64,000 nucleotides of DNA from Chryseobacterium joostei (lineage in GTDB: Bacteria > Bacteroidota > Bacteroidia > Flavobacteriales > Weeksellaceae): assembly GCF_003815775.1 (NCBI RefSeq), contig NZ_CP033926.1, positions 806,001-870,000 on the forward strand, written 5' to 3'. Of the stretch, positions 34,840 to 43,681 are shown in pieces; the first letter of the stretch is position 1, and the number at the start of each line of letters is the position of its first letter. The translations under genes were made by a program, and so were the position numbers. The notes under the pieces were generated by a model. It worked only from the letters and a program-made list of their open reading frames with translations. It made no database searches and was not told the origin of the DNA.

Positions 34840-35579
34840 ACTTTAGCTTCTTCGTGAAGTAGTCTTACCAATTCATCTAAATTGTCTGGAGAAACCATTT
34901 TCACAGCAGCTCTTGGAGGAACGCTATCATAAGATACTCCCTGAACTTTTACTTCAGATGAAGTAGGTTCTACCACCTGCAAAGGTTTTGTTCTTGCAGA
35001 CATAATTCCTCTCATGTTTGGAATGATAAGGTCTTTTTCGTCTACCAATCCTTTCTGACCTGCGATAATTGCCGGTAATTTAACAGAAATAGTTTCTTTT
35101 CCTCCTTCGATTTCTCTTACTGCAGTAGCTTCGCTTCCGTTTACATCTAATCCTACAGATGCATTTACGAAAGGTTGGTTTAGCAATTGAGCTACCATTC
35201 CCGGAACAGAACCTCCGTTATAATCAATTGATTCTTTACCACAAAGGATAAGATCATATCCTCCGTTTTGAGCTACAGCAGCAATTTCTTTGGCTGTAGA
35301 ATAGCTATCCTTTGGATCAAGGTTTACTCTTACTGCATCATTTGCACCGATTGCTAAAGCTTTTCTGATTACAGGTTCTGTACCAGCATCTCCTACGTTG
35401 ATTACTGTTACAGTTGCTCCCTGAGATTCCTGAAGTTTAACCGCTTTTGTCAACGCAAATTCATCTAGCGGGTTGATTACCCACTGAATTCCATTTTTGT
35501 CAAATGCAGACTTATCTGCTGTAAAGTTAATTTTGGAAGTAGTATCCGGAACACTACTAATACAAACTAATATTTTCAT
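34833..35579 (-). CDS. etfB: Electron transfer flavoprotein subunit beta
   Basis: A 248-residue ETF subunit that binds AMP and holds the recognition loop for dehydrogenases. Motifs: MKILVCISSVPDTTSKI start, NPLDEFALTKAVKLQE, LCGKESIDYNGGSVPGMVAQLL, and LPAIIAGQKGLVDEKDLIIPNMRGIMSARTKPL. It is first in the etfBA operon. The upstream region contains two perfect ATGCAT-centred palindromes that may be operators. Confidence 0.96.
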   Translation of the reverse strand: MKILVCISSVPDTTSKINFTADKSAFDKNGIQWVINPLDEFALTKAVKLQESQGATVTVINVGDAGTEPVIRKALAIGANDAVRVNLDPKDSYSTAKEIAAVAQNGGYDLILCGKESIDYNGGSVPGMVAQLLNQPFVNASVGLDVNGSEATAVREIEGGKETISVKLPAIIAGQKGLVDEKDLIIPNMRGIMSARTKPLQVVEPTSSEVKVQGVSYDSVPPRAAVKMVSPDNLDELVRLLHEEAKVI

Positions 35580-35601
35580 GTGTACTATTTTATTTTTTCT
35601 C

Positions 35602-35615
35602 TTTTATGCATAAAA
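35602..35615. promoter_or_regulatory. Perfect palindrome TTTTATGCATAAAA upstream of etfBA
   Basis: A 14-bp perfect palindrome 23 nt before the etfB start. It shares the TATGCATA core with the larger palindrome at 35677. It is placed where an operator would overlap the promoter or leader. Confidence 0.5.
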
Positions 35616-35676
35616 TCATGACAGTTTATGCAGAGATTTTGTTTCATTTAATTTTTGCTAATATAAATAAAAAATA

Positions 35677-35694
35677 TATTATGCATGCATAATA
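35677..35694. promoter_or_regulatory. Perfect palindrome TATTATGCATGCATAATA upstream of etfBA
   Basis: An 18-bp perfect palindrome about 100 nt before etfB and 35 nt after the SDR stop (minus strand). Its length and symmetry are typical of TetR/MarR-type operators. No regulator gene is adjacent. Confidence 0.5.
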
Positions 35695-35728
35695 CTTACT
35701 AAATTATTATTCAATACATTAGATGTAT

Positions 35729-36436
35729 TTACTTCGCTGGTTTCGTTGCCCTAAACTCTATTTTACTGGGTAAAACCCTTGAATTCATCTTTAAAATATC
35801 TAATACCAGGTTCCCCATATCTTCAGGCTGAATCTTCCAATTATCTTTTTCTGACGGGATGTTTCCATTAAAATGAGTGGCTACTGATCCGGGCATAATT
35901 ACTGTAGACTTGATATTATATTTTCTTAGATCAATCATGGCCGCCTGAGTAAAACCTACGACTCCAAATTTTGAAGCATTGTAGCCTGTACCGTTTTCAA
36001 AGAAGTTGGCCCCTGCTAAGCTTGAAATGGTAATATAATAACCTTCTGTCTTTTTCAGTTCTTCTACGGAAGCTTTTAGAGTATAGAAAACACCTGTAAG
36101 ATTGGTTTCTATCATGTCATTCCATTCTTCAGCAGACAGTTCATCTACGGGCTTAAATATTCCCAATCCGGCATTGGCTATCACATAATCCAGTCTTCCG
36201 AATTTTTCAGTAATATGTTTTACTGCCGCTTCTTCATTTTCAAGGCTTCGTACATCAGATACTATTCCCAGTACATTTTCTGAATACTGCTTTAGTTCTT
36301 CCTCGGCCTTCAGCACATCCTCACTTTTTCGTCCTGAAAATGCCACTGAGATTCCATTTTCGAGTAAAATTTTAGCGATTCCAAAACCTACTCCTTTTGT
36401 TCCTCCCGTGATATACGCTGTTTTATTTTCTGACAT
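35729..36436 (-). CDS. Short-chain dehydrogenase/reductase
   Basis: A 235-residue classical SDR. The NAD(P) motif TGGTKGVGFG is at about residues 10-19, NAG in VIANAGLG, and the catalytic Ser-Tyr-Lys set in ISSLAGANFFENGTGYNASKFG. The residues after the cofactor strand (SGRKSEDV, with Arg) suggest NADP preference. The closest kind is the 3-ketoacyl-ACP reductase-like oxidoreductases (FabG/YdfG), but the substrate is unknown. Confidence 0.9.
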   Translation of the reverse strand: MSENKTAYITGGTKGVGFGIAKILLENGISVAFSGRKSEDVLKAEEELKQYSENVLGIVSDVRSLENEEAAVKHITEKFGRLDYVIANAGLGIFKPVDELSAEEWNDMIETNLTGVFYTLKASVEELKKTEGYYITISSLAGANFFENGTGYNASKFGVVGFTQAAMIDLRKYNIKSTVIMPGSVATHFNGNIPSEKDNWKIQPEDMGNLVLDILKMNSRVLPSKIEFRATKPAK

Positions 36437-36465
36437 TGTTTACAATTTATTTCTCTAAAATAACA

Positions 36466-36489
36466 AAAACGCTCCAATTGGAGCGTTTT
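36466..36489. terminator. Bidirectional palindromic terminator
   Basis: A perfect 24-bp palindrome (12-bp arms, AAAACGCTCCAA / TTGGAGCGTTTT) in the gap between the SDR start (36436) and the T9SS protein stop (36514) terminates the minus-strand T9SS gene. Confidence 0.85.
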
Positions 36490-36513
36490 ACTGATACTAA
36501 GATTTATCAGGTA

Positions 36514-37431
36514 TTATTTTTTGATGAACTTATCGGTAGTTTTACCGGCTTTCGTTTCAATATTTATGATATAGCTACCTGCGCTAAGGCTTCTTACATC
36601 AACTTTATTCTCAACAATGTTTACATCAACTTTTCTTCCTCCCATATCAAATACTTCAACTTTGTTGATTTTTTCTCCACCTTTAATAGATAAGTAATCT
36701 GAAGTTGGATTTGGAGAAACTGTAAGACTCTCTTTCTTAACTGCTGTTTCAGAAGTTCCAAGATTTACTCTATTAACAAGGAATGTATCTATTCCTATAA
36801 TATCAGAGTTTGCTCCATCTGGACCTCCATTAGTTATAAAATATCTAAATCCAAACTTGGTAGCCACAGGAACAGATCCTACACCACTTATTACAAAACT
36901 GTATTTCGTCCAAGTTTTAGGATAAACAAATCCTCCTACTAAATTTGGGTTAATTGAAACCCCAAGATTGGTAAAAGAACCTACATCTGTAGACCCTGTA
37001 GAAGGAACCACTGTAGTTGCTGCAGTACTATAGCGCAATTCTAATCTGTCCGGGAAATCTAGTGTCCCGTCTGTTCCCTTTCTAGAATAGAAACTTACTT
37101 CATCGCCGTCTTTTACATTAATAGCTGGTGTAATTAACCAATTGCTAATATTCCCAGCTCCTGAAGTACTGTTAAAATTTACAATGGCAAAAGAGTTTGC
37201 ACCTCCAGCTTGTCCTACAGGAAGAGTATTAACATTTCCGCTACCAAATATAGCATCCTGTAAAGGAAGAGTAAAGCTTCCCGGACCCCACAAAACTGTA
37301 GTAGCAGGAGTACTTTGGTTAGTTCTCGTCCAGTCTGCAGGAAAAGCACCATCAAATCCATAGCTGTACACTGTTTGAGCATTTAAAGTGCATAACCCTA
37401 AAAAGGCTCCCAATAGTAAAATTTTCTTCAT
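36514..37431 (-). CDS. T9SS-secreted protein with choice-of-anchor J-like domain
   Basis: A 305-residue secreted protein. Signal peptide MKKILLLGAFLGLCTLNAQ (about 19 residues). Residues 25-225 form a jelly-roll like adhesive domain (FPADWTRTN, WLITPAINVKDGDEVSFYSRKGTDG, typical of choice-of-anchor J/cleaved-adhesin domains). The C-terminal 70 residues are a type A T9SS sorting domain: VSPNPTSDYLSIKG...VDVRSLSAGSYIINIETKAGKTTDKFIKK. It would cross the outer membrane through the type IX system and attach to or leave the cell surface. It has a tandem relative at 37794. Confidence 0.88.
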   Translation of the reverse strand: MKKILLLGAFLGLCTLNAQTVYSYGFDGAFPADWTRTNQSTPATTVLWGPGSFTLPLQDAIFGSGNVNTLPVGQAGGANSFAIVNFNSTSGAGNISNWLITPAINVKDGDEVSFYSRKGTDGTLDFPDRLELRYSTAATTVVPSTGSTDVGSFTNLGVSINPNLVGGFVYPKTWTKYSFVISGVGSVPVATKFGFRYFITNGGPDGANSDIIGIDTFLVNRVNLGTSETAVKKESLTVSPNPTSDYLSIKGGEKINKVEVFDMGGRKVDVNIVENKVDVRSLSAGSYIINIETKAGKTTDKFIKK

Positions 37432-37793
37432 GATAAATTATTTTTTAATTATTGTAAATATATAAAATCCGAACCATACAACCAAATAAACCATTAAAAT
37501 TTCAAAAAAAACACTAAATAAAATAAATTATACATTCCAATTTAAAAGAAACATTACAGACAATAAATATACAAATGATAATAAATACAAAATTTAAAAT
37601 CAATAAATATTCTAATTTACATTAATAATATACACGCAAACCAAAGATAATATTATTTAAATTCACTTCTTTATAACCAATAAGATATTCTACTTCGGAA
37701 TTCAATACTTACACACTCATTATCAGACTAATAAAAACACAAAGCAAAAGCGCCCCATATGGAGCACTTCATTGTTATTAAAAGTTAGGATAA
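37432..37793. other. Gene-free AT-rich spacer
   Basis: About 360 bases between two minus-strand T9SS genes. It carries no convincing coding frame. It holds the promoter region of the 36514 gene and a terminator hairpin at 37748-37769. Confidence 0.6.
37748..37769 (-). terminator. Terminator of the second T9SS gene
   Basis: On the minus strand AGTGCTCC-ATAT-GGGGCGCT pairs over 8 bp with two G-T pairs and is followed by TTTT. It is 25 nt past the stop at 37794. Confidence 0.65.
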
Positions 37794-38708
37794 TTATTTT
37801 TTTATAAATTTTTCGGTAAAATCTCCTATTTCCGTTTCTATATTTAATAAATACTCTCCAGCAGCTAAATTTCTTACATCTACTTTTCCATCTTTTAATG
37901 TTACATCAATCTTTTTCCCAACCAGATCATAAGCTCTAACATTTTTGATTTTATTTGACGAATTAACGTGAATAAAGTCGACTACAGGATTAGGATACAG
38001 TATTACTTTCTTTTTATTTACACCTGTTTCTTTAACAGACATTACCGTTTCACTATTCACCATAATATTATCAATATAAGCCGTTCCCAATCCATTATTG
38101 TGAACAAAGCGTAATTGATCAATATTAAAAGTGGAAGTTGCGGCTCCTGTATAAACCAATACATCATTAAGGTAATATCTAATATCAGTAGCTGTTCCCA
38201 CTACCTTGATTCTATGCCAGGTATTGGGACTCCAAACTCCAGAAGTGTCTATCAGCCCTAGAATGCCTGACACAGAATTTAAAACTTCGATCTTTCCTGC
38301 TTTATCAAAATCCACTCTTACAACATATTTTTCTTCAAGGCTATTTACCCCTTGAAATCCGAAGGTTGCCCCATTAATCTGGGACATATTGATATCAAAA
38401 GAAACTGAAAAATTGGTGAAATCCAGTGGCGTTGGCACATTATAAAAACCACCAATAATAGGCTCTGGTTGAACTCCGAAAGTAGCCTCCCTGACGATTT
38501 TCAGGGAGTTGTTGCCATGCGTAGCATTATCTACACTGATGGTCTGATGGGTTATATTTTCTGGAATACCTCCTGTTGGAGTGCTGATCCACAAACCTTG
38601 TCCGTGAATATTTCCGCTTATAAACCCTTCATTATTTTCAAAGGAAATAGTTTGGGCAGAAGAGAATATCACAAACAACGAAAGTGCAATTGAGTAGTAA
38701 GTTTTCAT
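37794..38708 (-). CDS. T9SS-secreted protein with LamG/concanavalin-like domain
   Basis: A 304-residue secreted protein: signal peptide (MKTYYSIALSLFVIFSSAQ), then a beta-sandwich part with GNIHGQGLWIS, NVPTPLDFTNFSVSFDINMS, WSPNTWHRIKVVGTATDIRYYLNDVLVYTG and IDQLRFVHNNGLGTAYIDNIMV (LamG-like pattern), and a C-terminal T9SS type A sorting domain ending NIETEIGDFTEKFIKK. The tail is close to that of the gene at 36514, so they share export by T9SS, though the carried domains differ. Ligand unknown. Confidence 0.86.
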   Translation of the reverse strand: MKTYYSIALSLFVIFSSAQTISFENNEGFISGNIHGQGLWISTPTGGIPENITHQTISVDNATHGNNSLKIVREATFGVQPEPIIGGFYNVPTPLDFTNFSVSFDINMSQINGATFGFQGVNSLEEKYVVRVDFDKAGKIEVLNSVSGILGLIDTSGVWSPNTWHRIKVVGTATDIRYYLNDVLVYTGAATSTFNIDQLRFVHNNGLGTAYIDNIMVNSETVMSVKETGVNKKKVILYPNPVVDFIHVNSSNKIKNVRAYDLVGKKIDVTLKDGKVDVRNLAAGEYLLNIETEIGDFTEKFIKK

Positions 38709-38867
38709 ATGGTTTCAAGTTTTGAATAAAAATAAGAACTTTCTACATAAAGTGAAATATCTTTAATCAAATAATAATTAAAGCTTTAAATTTCAATGAA
38801 TTTAATTTAAAAAACACTATAAAAAATGCTACCTGAACTCTATAATCCTACTCAAAACAAGATAAAA

Positions 38868-38901
38868 AAATAAGGTATCTCTTTTCAGAAATACCTTATT
38901 T
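38868..38901 (-). terminator. Terminator of the M20 dipeptidase gene
   Basis: An 11-bp perfect stem (AAATAAGGTAT / ATACCTTATTT) with a 12-nt loop, about 20 nt past the minus-strand stop. Confidence 0.75.
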
Positions 38902-38921
38902 TATATTGTAAGTGAATTTAA

Positions 38922-40301
38922 TTACTTTGAATAATTTTCAAAGAACAATGGAATACTTTCAATTCCTTTATAGAAATTAAATAATCCATAATGTTCGTTT
39001 GGAGAGTGGATCGCATCAGAATCCAACCCGAAGCCCATCAATACTGATTTAGCGCCAAGAACCTTTTCAAACATAGAGGTAATTGGAATACTTCCTCCAC
39101 TTCTGTAAGGCAAGACTTCTTTACCAAATGCAGTTTCCATAGCTTGCTTAGCAGCCAAGAATTCTTTGGTATCACTTTGTAGAACGTAAGGCATACCCCC
39201 ATGGTGAGGAGTTACTTTTACTTTTACCGTATCTGGTGCAATTTTCTCAAAATACTTCGTGAATTTCTCTGTAATTTCTTCCGGAGTCTGATAAGGAACC
39301 AAACGCATTGAAATTTTCGCAAAAGCCTTTGATGGAATAACCGTCTTAGCTCCTTCTCCTGTATATCCTCCCCAAATACCATTACAGTCTAAAGTAGGTC
39401 GAATAGAAGCTCTTTCCAACGTTGTATATCCTTTTTCACCTTCTACTCCGCTTAATCCTATTGACTTTTTGAATTCTTCAGGATTATCCTTCAGTTTATT
39501 CATTTCAGTTCTGTCAGAATCGGAAACTACCTCTACATTGTCATAGAAACCATCAATGGTAATATGCCCGTTTTCATCAATAAGGTTAGCAATCATTCTG
39601 GAAAGTACATGAATCGGGTTTGGAACCGCTCCACCATAAAGCCCTGAATGAAGGTCTCTGTTTGGTCCTTCCACCTCTACTTCTACATAGCTTAATCCTC
39701 TTAAACCTGTAGTAACAGTAGGTTGTTCGTTGCTGTAGATATGAGTATCTGAGATTAGAATACAATCACAAGATAATTTCTCCTTATTTTCATTCACAAA
39801 GTCTCCTAAGCTTACAGAACCTACTTCTTCTTCACCTTCTAAGATAAACTTAACGTTACAAGGAAGCGTATTGGTTTTCATCATCGCCTCAAAAGCCTTC
39901 ACATGCATAAAGAACTGTCCTTTATCGTCTGCGGAACCTCTTGCAAAGATGGCTCCTTCCGGATGAAGCTCAGTTTTTTCAATATAAGGTTCAAAAGGAG
40001 GTTTTCTCCATAGTTCCAACGGATCTGCAGGCTGCACATCATAATGCCCATATACCAATACTGTTGGTAGGTTTGTATCTATAATTTTTTCTCCAAAAAC
40101 AATAGGATAGCCTTTTGTTTCGCATACTTCAACATTATCAGCTCCTGCATTTCTAAGGTGCTCTGCACATACATCTGCACACTTCAATACGTCATTTTTA
40201 TAAGCCGGATCTGCAGAAATAGAAGGAATTCTCAATAACTCAAATAATTCATCCACGAAACGCTGCTTGTTTTCGTTAATGTAATTTAATGTCTCTTGCA
40301 T
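38922..40301 (-). CDS. M20-family dipeptidase
   Basis: A 459-residue zinc metallopeptidase starting at the ATG at 40301 (MQETLNYINENKQRFVDELFELLRIPSIS); the longer frame to 40376 is not used. Zinc ligands lie in VYGHYDVQPAD (His/Asp pair, about residue 87), ARGSADDKGQ (bridging Asp), LEGEEEVGS (catalytic Glu plus ligand Glu) and near the C-terminus DAIHSPNEHYG. A lid domain is inserted (DLHSGLYGGAVPNPIHVLSRMI). It cleaves dipeptides, as in carnosinase-like peptidases; actual substrate unknown. Confidence 0.93.
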   Translation of the reverse strand: MQETLNYINENKQRFVDELFELLRIPSISADPAYKNDVLKCADVCAEHLRNAGADNVEVCETKGYPIVFGEKIIDTNLPTVLVYGHYDVQPADPLELWRKPPFEPYIEKTELHPEGAIFARGSADDKGQFFMHVKAFEAMMKTNTLPCNVKFILEGEEEVGSVSLGDFVNENKEKLSCDCILISDTHIYSNEQPTVTTGLRGLSYVEVEVEGPNRDLHSGLYGGAVPNPIHVLSRMIANLIDENGHITIDGFYDNVEVVSDSDRTEMNKLKDNPEEFKKSIGLSGVEGEKGYTTLERASIRPTLDCNGIWGGYTGEGAKTVIPSKAFAKISMRLVPYQTPEEITEKFTKYFEKIAPDTVKVKVTPHHGGMPYVLQSDTKEFLAAKQAMETAFGKEVLPYRSGGSIPITSMFEKVLGAKSVLMGFGLDSDAIHSPNEHYGLFNFYKGIESIPLFFENYSK

Positions 40302-40427
40302 TGTAAAAATTTGTTTGGTTAAAATTAAAAAAAAAGCCCCGCAGGACCAAGTAAAAAAAGAGGATTTTCTGAACAATTAGGATATTCCACTGTAATGAGC
40401 CCATGAACCAATTTTTTAAAATAAAAA

Positions 40428-40449
40428 TGCCCTGTAAAGGAACAGGGCA
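40428..40449 (-). terminator. Terminator of the small lipoprotein gene
   Basis: An 8-bp perfect stem (TGCCCTGT / ACAGGGCA, loop AAAGGA) 22 nt past the stop on the minus strand, with a T tract following there. Confidence 0.85.
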
Positions 40450-40471
40450 ATTGTATATTGTATACTTATAA

Positions 40472-40747
40472 TTAGTGTTTAGCTTCCGGAGCCTTTTCTG
40501 TAGTTTCAGCAGGCTTTGCAGCAGCAGTACTATCTTTTTTAGGAGCCGCAGCTTCAGGCTTAGCAGCCTCTTCTTTGTGTTCAGCAGCAGCTTCATGTCC
40601 GTGAGCTTCTCCTCCTCCCTGTACATCATCAGAATATCTTTCTACTCCTTCTTCTAGTTTCAGAGTGTTTTTATTCCCCCCAGCAGGTACTTTTTTACAG
40701 CTTACAGCTACCGTTGCAATCGCTAAACATATAATTAATTTTCTCAT
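40472..40747 (-). CDS. Ala/Glu/Lys-rich small lipoprotein
   Basis: A 91-residue lipoprotein: signal MRKLIICLAIATVAVSC with the lipid Cys at 17, then a short folded-looking part (KVPAGGNKNTLKLEEGVERYSDDVQGG) and a 45-residue low-complexity tail of AAA, EE, KPE and PAE units (EAHGHEAAAEHKEEAAKPEAAAPKKDS in style). The tail may be extended or helical and could reach across the periplasm, as in linker lipoproteins. Function unknown. Confidence 0.75.
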   Translation of the reverse strand: MRKLIICLAIATVAVSCKKVPAGGNKNTLKLEEGVERYSDDVQGGGEAHGHEAAAEHKEEAAKPEAAAPKKDSTAAAKPAETTEKAPEAKH

Positions 40748-40802
40748 GCTTAAATTTTAGATTGCCCAAAATTAAGAAATCCTGCTTTTTTCGGCAACAT
40801 TT

Positions 40803-41960
40803 TTATACTGATTTTAAAATTATTTTCCCTTTTTTGGATTGTGTAAAAATAAGGTAGTCGTTTCCGCCATCTTTTAATCCATATTTTTTCTTGATTTCTT
40901 CAGGCTTTAATGGGTAGTTTTTTGAGATAATATTAAACTGGCTTTTCTTTTTAACATTTTTAGAATCAATAACTTCCATTTCAAAAATACGCCCTGGAAA
41001 TTCTTCTTTTTTTTCATCAGATGTATAAAGATGGGTATTAGGATGAAGTTTTTTCAATCCAAATTTTTCTGATATTAAATTAAAGATTCCGGTCTTTAAA
41101 ATGGAATTATTTGGGATATAAATGAACTTTTCAGGTTCGGAATACTCTGATTGGGCATTTTCCTCTTCCCCAAAAGTAAAGCGAAAGGCAGATTCACCAC
41201 TTTCAAGGTTCACACAATTGCAAATAATATCTTTGTTATTTTCCCTGGATAAAAAGATCACAACTTCTTTTACATCATTTTTCAGGGCAATACTATCAAT
41301 CCTGAAAATATTGGGTAAAGCTGAGACAAGATATTTCAGATCAATTAGTGGAGAAAGCTTAATGATAACCTGATCCGATATTGATAGTAACTTTTCCTGG
41401 ATATCAAGGATATTTGGAGAAAGATCCTCCAGAAGAAAGACTTTATTTTTATTTTGGTCCCTGCGTGCCGGATCTAAATAAATGGTATTAAAATTTTCCT
41501 GATTTTCATCTAAAAAATCCTCTAATTTCTGATTAATAAATCTTGCCTTCTTTCCTAATATACTCCAATTGTGCTCTACAATCTCTAAAAGCTCTGTATT
41601 TTGCTCTACTAAGGTAATATCGTCAAAGTTTTGAGACAGATAATAAGCATCTACTCCGAAACCACTTGTGAGATCTATGAACTTTTTTCCTTTTAAAATC
41701 TCAGATTTATAAAGGGCTGTCTTTTCAGATGATGACTGCTCTAAACTAAGCTGTGGAGGGAAAATAATTCCATCTTTCAATAAAAAAGGAAACTTTTTCT
41801 CTGCAACCTGCTTTCCTTTGATTTGTTGCACAATCTCCTGCATAGAAACCTCCTGAAATGGTGGTTTTTTCAGCAGTAATGTATGTAAATCTGTATTCAG
41901 ATTTGCATTGATATAGTTTTGAACGTCTTTATTTAATAGTTTGTTCCCCACAGATTTCAC
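40803..41960 (-). CDS. Class I SAM methyltransferase with THUMP-like domain
   Basis: A 385-residue protein. Motif I FIDLTSGFGVDAYYLS (about residues 92-107), motif II TLVEQNTELLE, and the motif IV-like YLDPARRDQNK identify a Rossmann methyltransferase. The C-terminal 130 residues match the THUMP-like domain usually fused to it. The start is a GTG at 41960; a second GTG three codons later is also possible. Enzymes of this sort act on RNA, but the target is not known. It lies 112 nt downstream of mutA. Confidence 0.8.
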   Translation of the reverse strand: MKSVGNKLLNKDVQNYINANLNTDLHTLLLKKPPFQEVSMQEIVQQIKGKQVAEKKFPFLLKDGIIFPPQLSLEQSSSEKTALYKSEILKGKKFIDLTSGFGVDAYYLSQNFDDITLVEQNTELLEIVEHNWSILGKKARFINQKLEDFLDENQENFNTIYLDPARRDQNKNKVFLLEDLSPNILDIQEKLLSISDQVIIKLSPLIDLKYLVSALPNIFRIDSIALKNDVKEVVIFLSRENNKDIICNCVNLESGESAFRFTFGEEENAQSEYSEPEKFIYIPNNSILKTGIFNLISEKFGLKKLHPNTHLYTSDEKKEEFPGRIFEMEVIDSKNVKKKSQFNIISKNYPLKPEEIKKKYGLKDGGNDYLIFTQSKKGKIILKSV

Positions 41961-42072
41961 AAATTACACGGATTCTTTTTAGGATCAAATTAATATTTCC
42001 GCTTATTTTCTGATAATACCTTTGCCTATTTAATCTGTGTTATCTGAGAAATTTATGGAAAATAATTAAGTC

Positions 42073-43236
42073 TTATTCGAACATTTCAGCCCAACGAACC
42101 GCTTTAATTTCTTTTTCGTTATAAAGTTCTTCAATTGACTTTTTAACGTCTAATTTAGGGTATAAATTAACTCCAATCAGCTTTATCCTTCCCTCTTCAA
42201 TCCATTGTTGTTCCTGAACGGCATGTTCATAAATCTTTTTCTGGACAATTCCTTGCTTTAAAAGTTCAAGGTATCCGCCTGCATCTTCCATTTCCACAAA
42301 TAAAGCCCAAGATTTATCTGCTATTTGTTGAGTAATATCTTCAACATAATAACTTCCGTTGGACGCATCTTCAAATACATTGATGATACTTTCATATGCT
42401 AAAACAATCTGTTGTTTGAAAGAGATTTCTTCAGAATTGTCTGTACTTCTGCTTACCAGATAATTGTTGGTATATACTGCATCTGCCCCACCAATCATGG
42501 CTGCGGCGAGTTCTAAAGTTGAACGAATCAGGTTATTTTCATTGTCTGAAATAGCCTTATTTCTAAAGGAAGTTTCAGTAAAGATATAAGGAACTTCATC
42601 CAGATTATATTCCTTGGAAAGCTGATTAAAAACCATTTTAAAGGCTCTCAACTTAGCCATTTCGAAGAAATAGTTACCCCCTATAGCTATTTTGAAGATA
42701 AGCTTGTTTAAAATTTCCGGCCCATATGCTTCCACCAGCTCTTTAGTTTTCGCCAAAGCAATACCAAGTTGTTGATAGATGGCAGCTCCTGCATTCTGAT
42801 GTAAGGAAATATCTACACAAATACTTCTTTTAAATCCTTTTGCAAGTAATTCTTTCGCCAACTGATCATCAATACTTCCTTCTTTTTCATTAAAAACATC
42901 AATAAGTGAGAAATACTGATCTTCTTCTCTAGGGCTAATATGTCCCGCCAGATCTTTATTATTGACAAAAATGGTCTTCTCATCAAGATTTTCTACATTC
43001 TGATCCAGCAGAAATGCAAATACTTCATCTTCCAGGCTTTCGTGGTATTTAGCCACCAAATGGGTACTTTCTTCCACTTTCGGCAGGTTTGCCAAAGGTT
43101 TCTGAACGTCTGTGTAAAAAGGCCTTACCTCTATTCCTTCCAGATTTTCCTTTTCTAAAATAGGGTAAATATCCTCTGTTTTAAGTTGCTTTTTTACTAA
43201 ATTTTCCCAGGTTGGAAGTGTAGCTGTATCTAACAT
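42073..43236 (-). CDS. mutA: Methylmalonyl-CoA mutase small subunit
   Basis: A 387-residue subunit of the heterodimeric methylmalonyl-CoA mutase (beta chain), which supports the B12-binding catalytic chain. Family features: LPTWENLVKKQLKTEDIYPILEKENLEGIEVRPFYT, GFKRSICVDISLHQNAGAAIYQQLGIALAKTKEL and IFTETSFRNKAISDNENNLIRSTLELAAAMIGGADAVYTN. It lacks the C-terminal cobalamin domain, as expected for this subunit. The large subunit (mutB) is not in the window, so the pair is not encoded side by side here. Confidence 0.92.
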   Translation of the reverse strand: MLDTATLPTWENLVKKQLKTEDIYPILEKENLEGIEVRPFYTDVQKPLANLPKVEESTHLVAKYHESLEDEVFAFLLDQNVENLDEKTIFVNNKDLAGHISPREEDQYFSLIDVFNEKEGSIDDQLAKELLAKGFKRSICVDISLHQNAGAAIYQQLGIALAKTKELVEAYGPEILNKLIFKIAIGGNYFFEMAKLRAFKMVFNQLSKEYNLDEVPYIFTETSFRNKAISDNENNLIRSTLELAAAMIGGADAVYTNNYLVSRSTDNSEEISFKQQIVLAYESIINVFEDASNGSYYVEDITQQIADKSWALFVEMEDAGGYLELLKQGIVQKKIYEHAVQEQQWIEEGRIKLIGVNLYPKLDVKKSIEELYNEKEIKAVRWAEMFE

Positions 43237-43320
43237 TAGTTTTATTTAATTTATGAATCAGCAATAGTGAATTTTGCTTTGTAAGTAAAATTAACTATTG
43301 CCGTATTCTATTCAATTGTA

Positions 43321-43677
43321 TTATTTTTTCGCGACTTTTGTACTGTCTACCACCAAGATAAAGATTTCTTCATTCGGTTTTTTCATAAAATAATTTTCTC
43401 TTGCATATTTTTCTTTTTCTGACTTGTTGTTCATCAGTTTTTTATAAAAAGCATCATTTTTTTCGTATTCTTTTTTATAATACTCCAGTTGCTCTTCATA
43501 CTTATGAATCTCGCCATTCAGTTCATTAATTACAAGAAATGAGGTTTTATCAAAGAAAACCATCCATACCAAAAACAGACAGATCGTAATGGTATACTTA
43601 TTCAGAATGTATGTCTGGATAAGTTTAAACGTTTCAGATTTCGGCTGAATGTCTTTGATAAGTTTGTTTTCTTCCAT
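43321..43677 (-). CDS. FtsB/DivIC-like septum formation initiator
   Basis: A 118-residue bitopic membrane protein: cytosolic N-terminus, one TM helix (about residues 30-50, YTITICLFLVWMVFFDKTSFLV), then a periplasmic coiled coil (LNGEIHKYEEQLEYYKKEYEKNDAFYKKLMNNKSEKEKYARENYFMKKPNEEIFILV). The last segment matches the DivIC/FtsB motif EKYARENYFM-x-KP-x-EE. It would join the FtsQLB divisome complex. It is 4 nt after the uridine kinase stop, so the two are co-transcribed. Confidence 0.87.
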   Translation of the reverse strand: MEENKLIKDIQPKSETFKLIQTYILNKYTITICLFLVWMVFFDKTSFLVINELNGEIHKYEEQLEYYKKEYEKNDAFYKKLMNNKSEKEKYARENYFMKKPNEEIFILVVDSTKVAKK

Positions 43678-43681
43678 TTTT

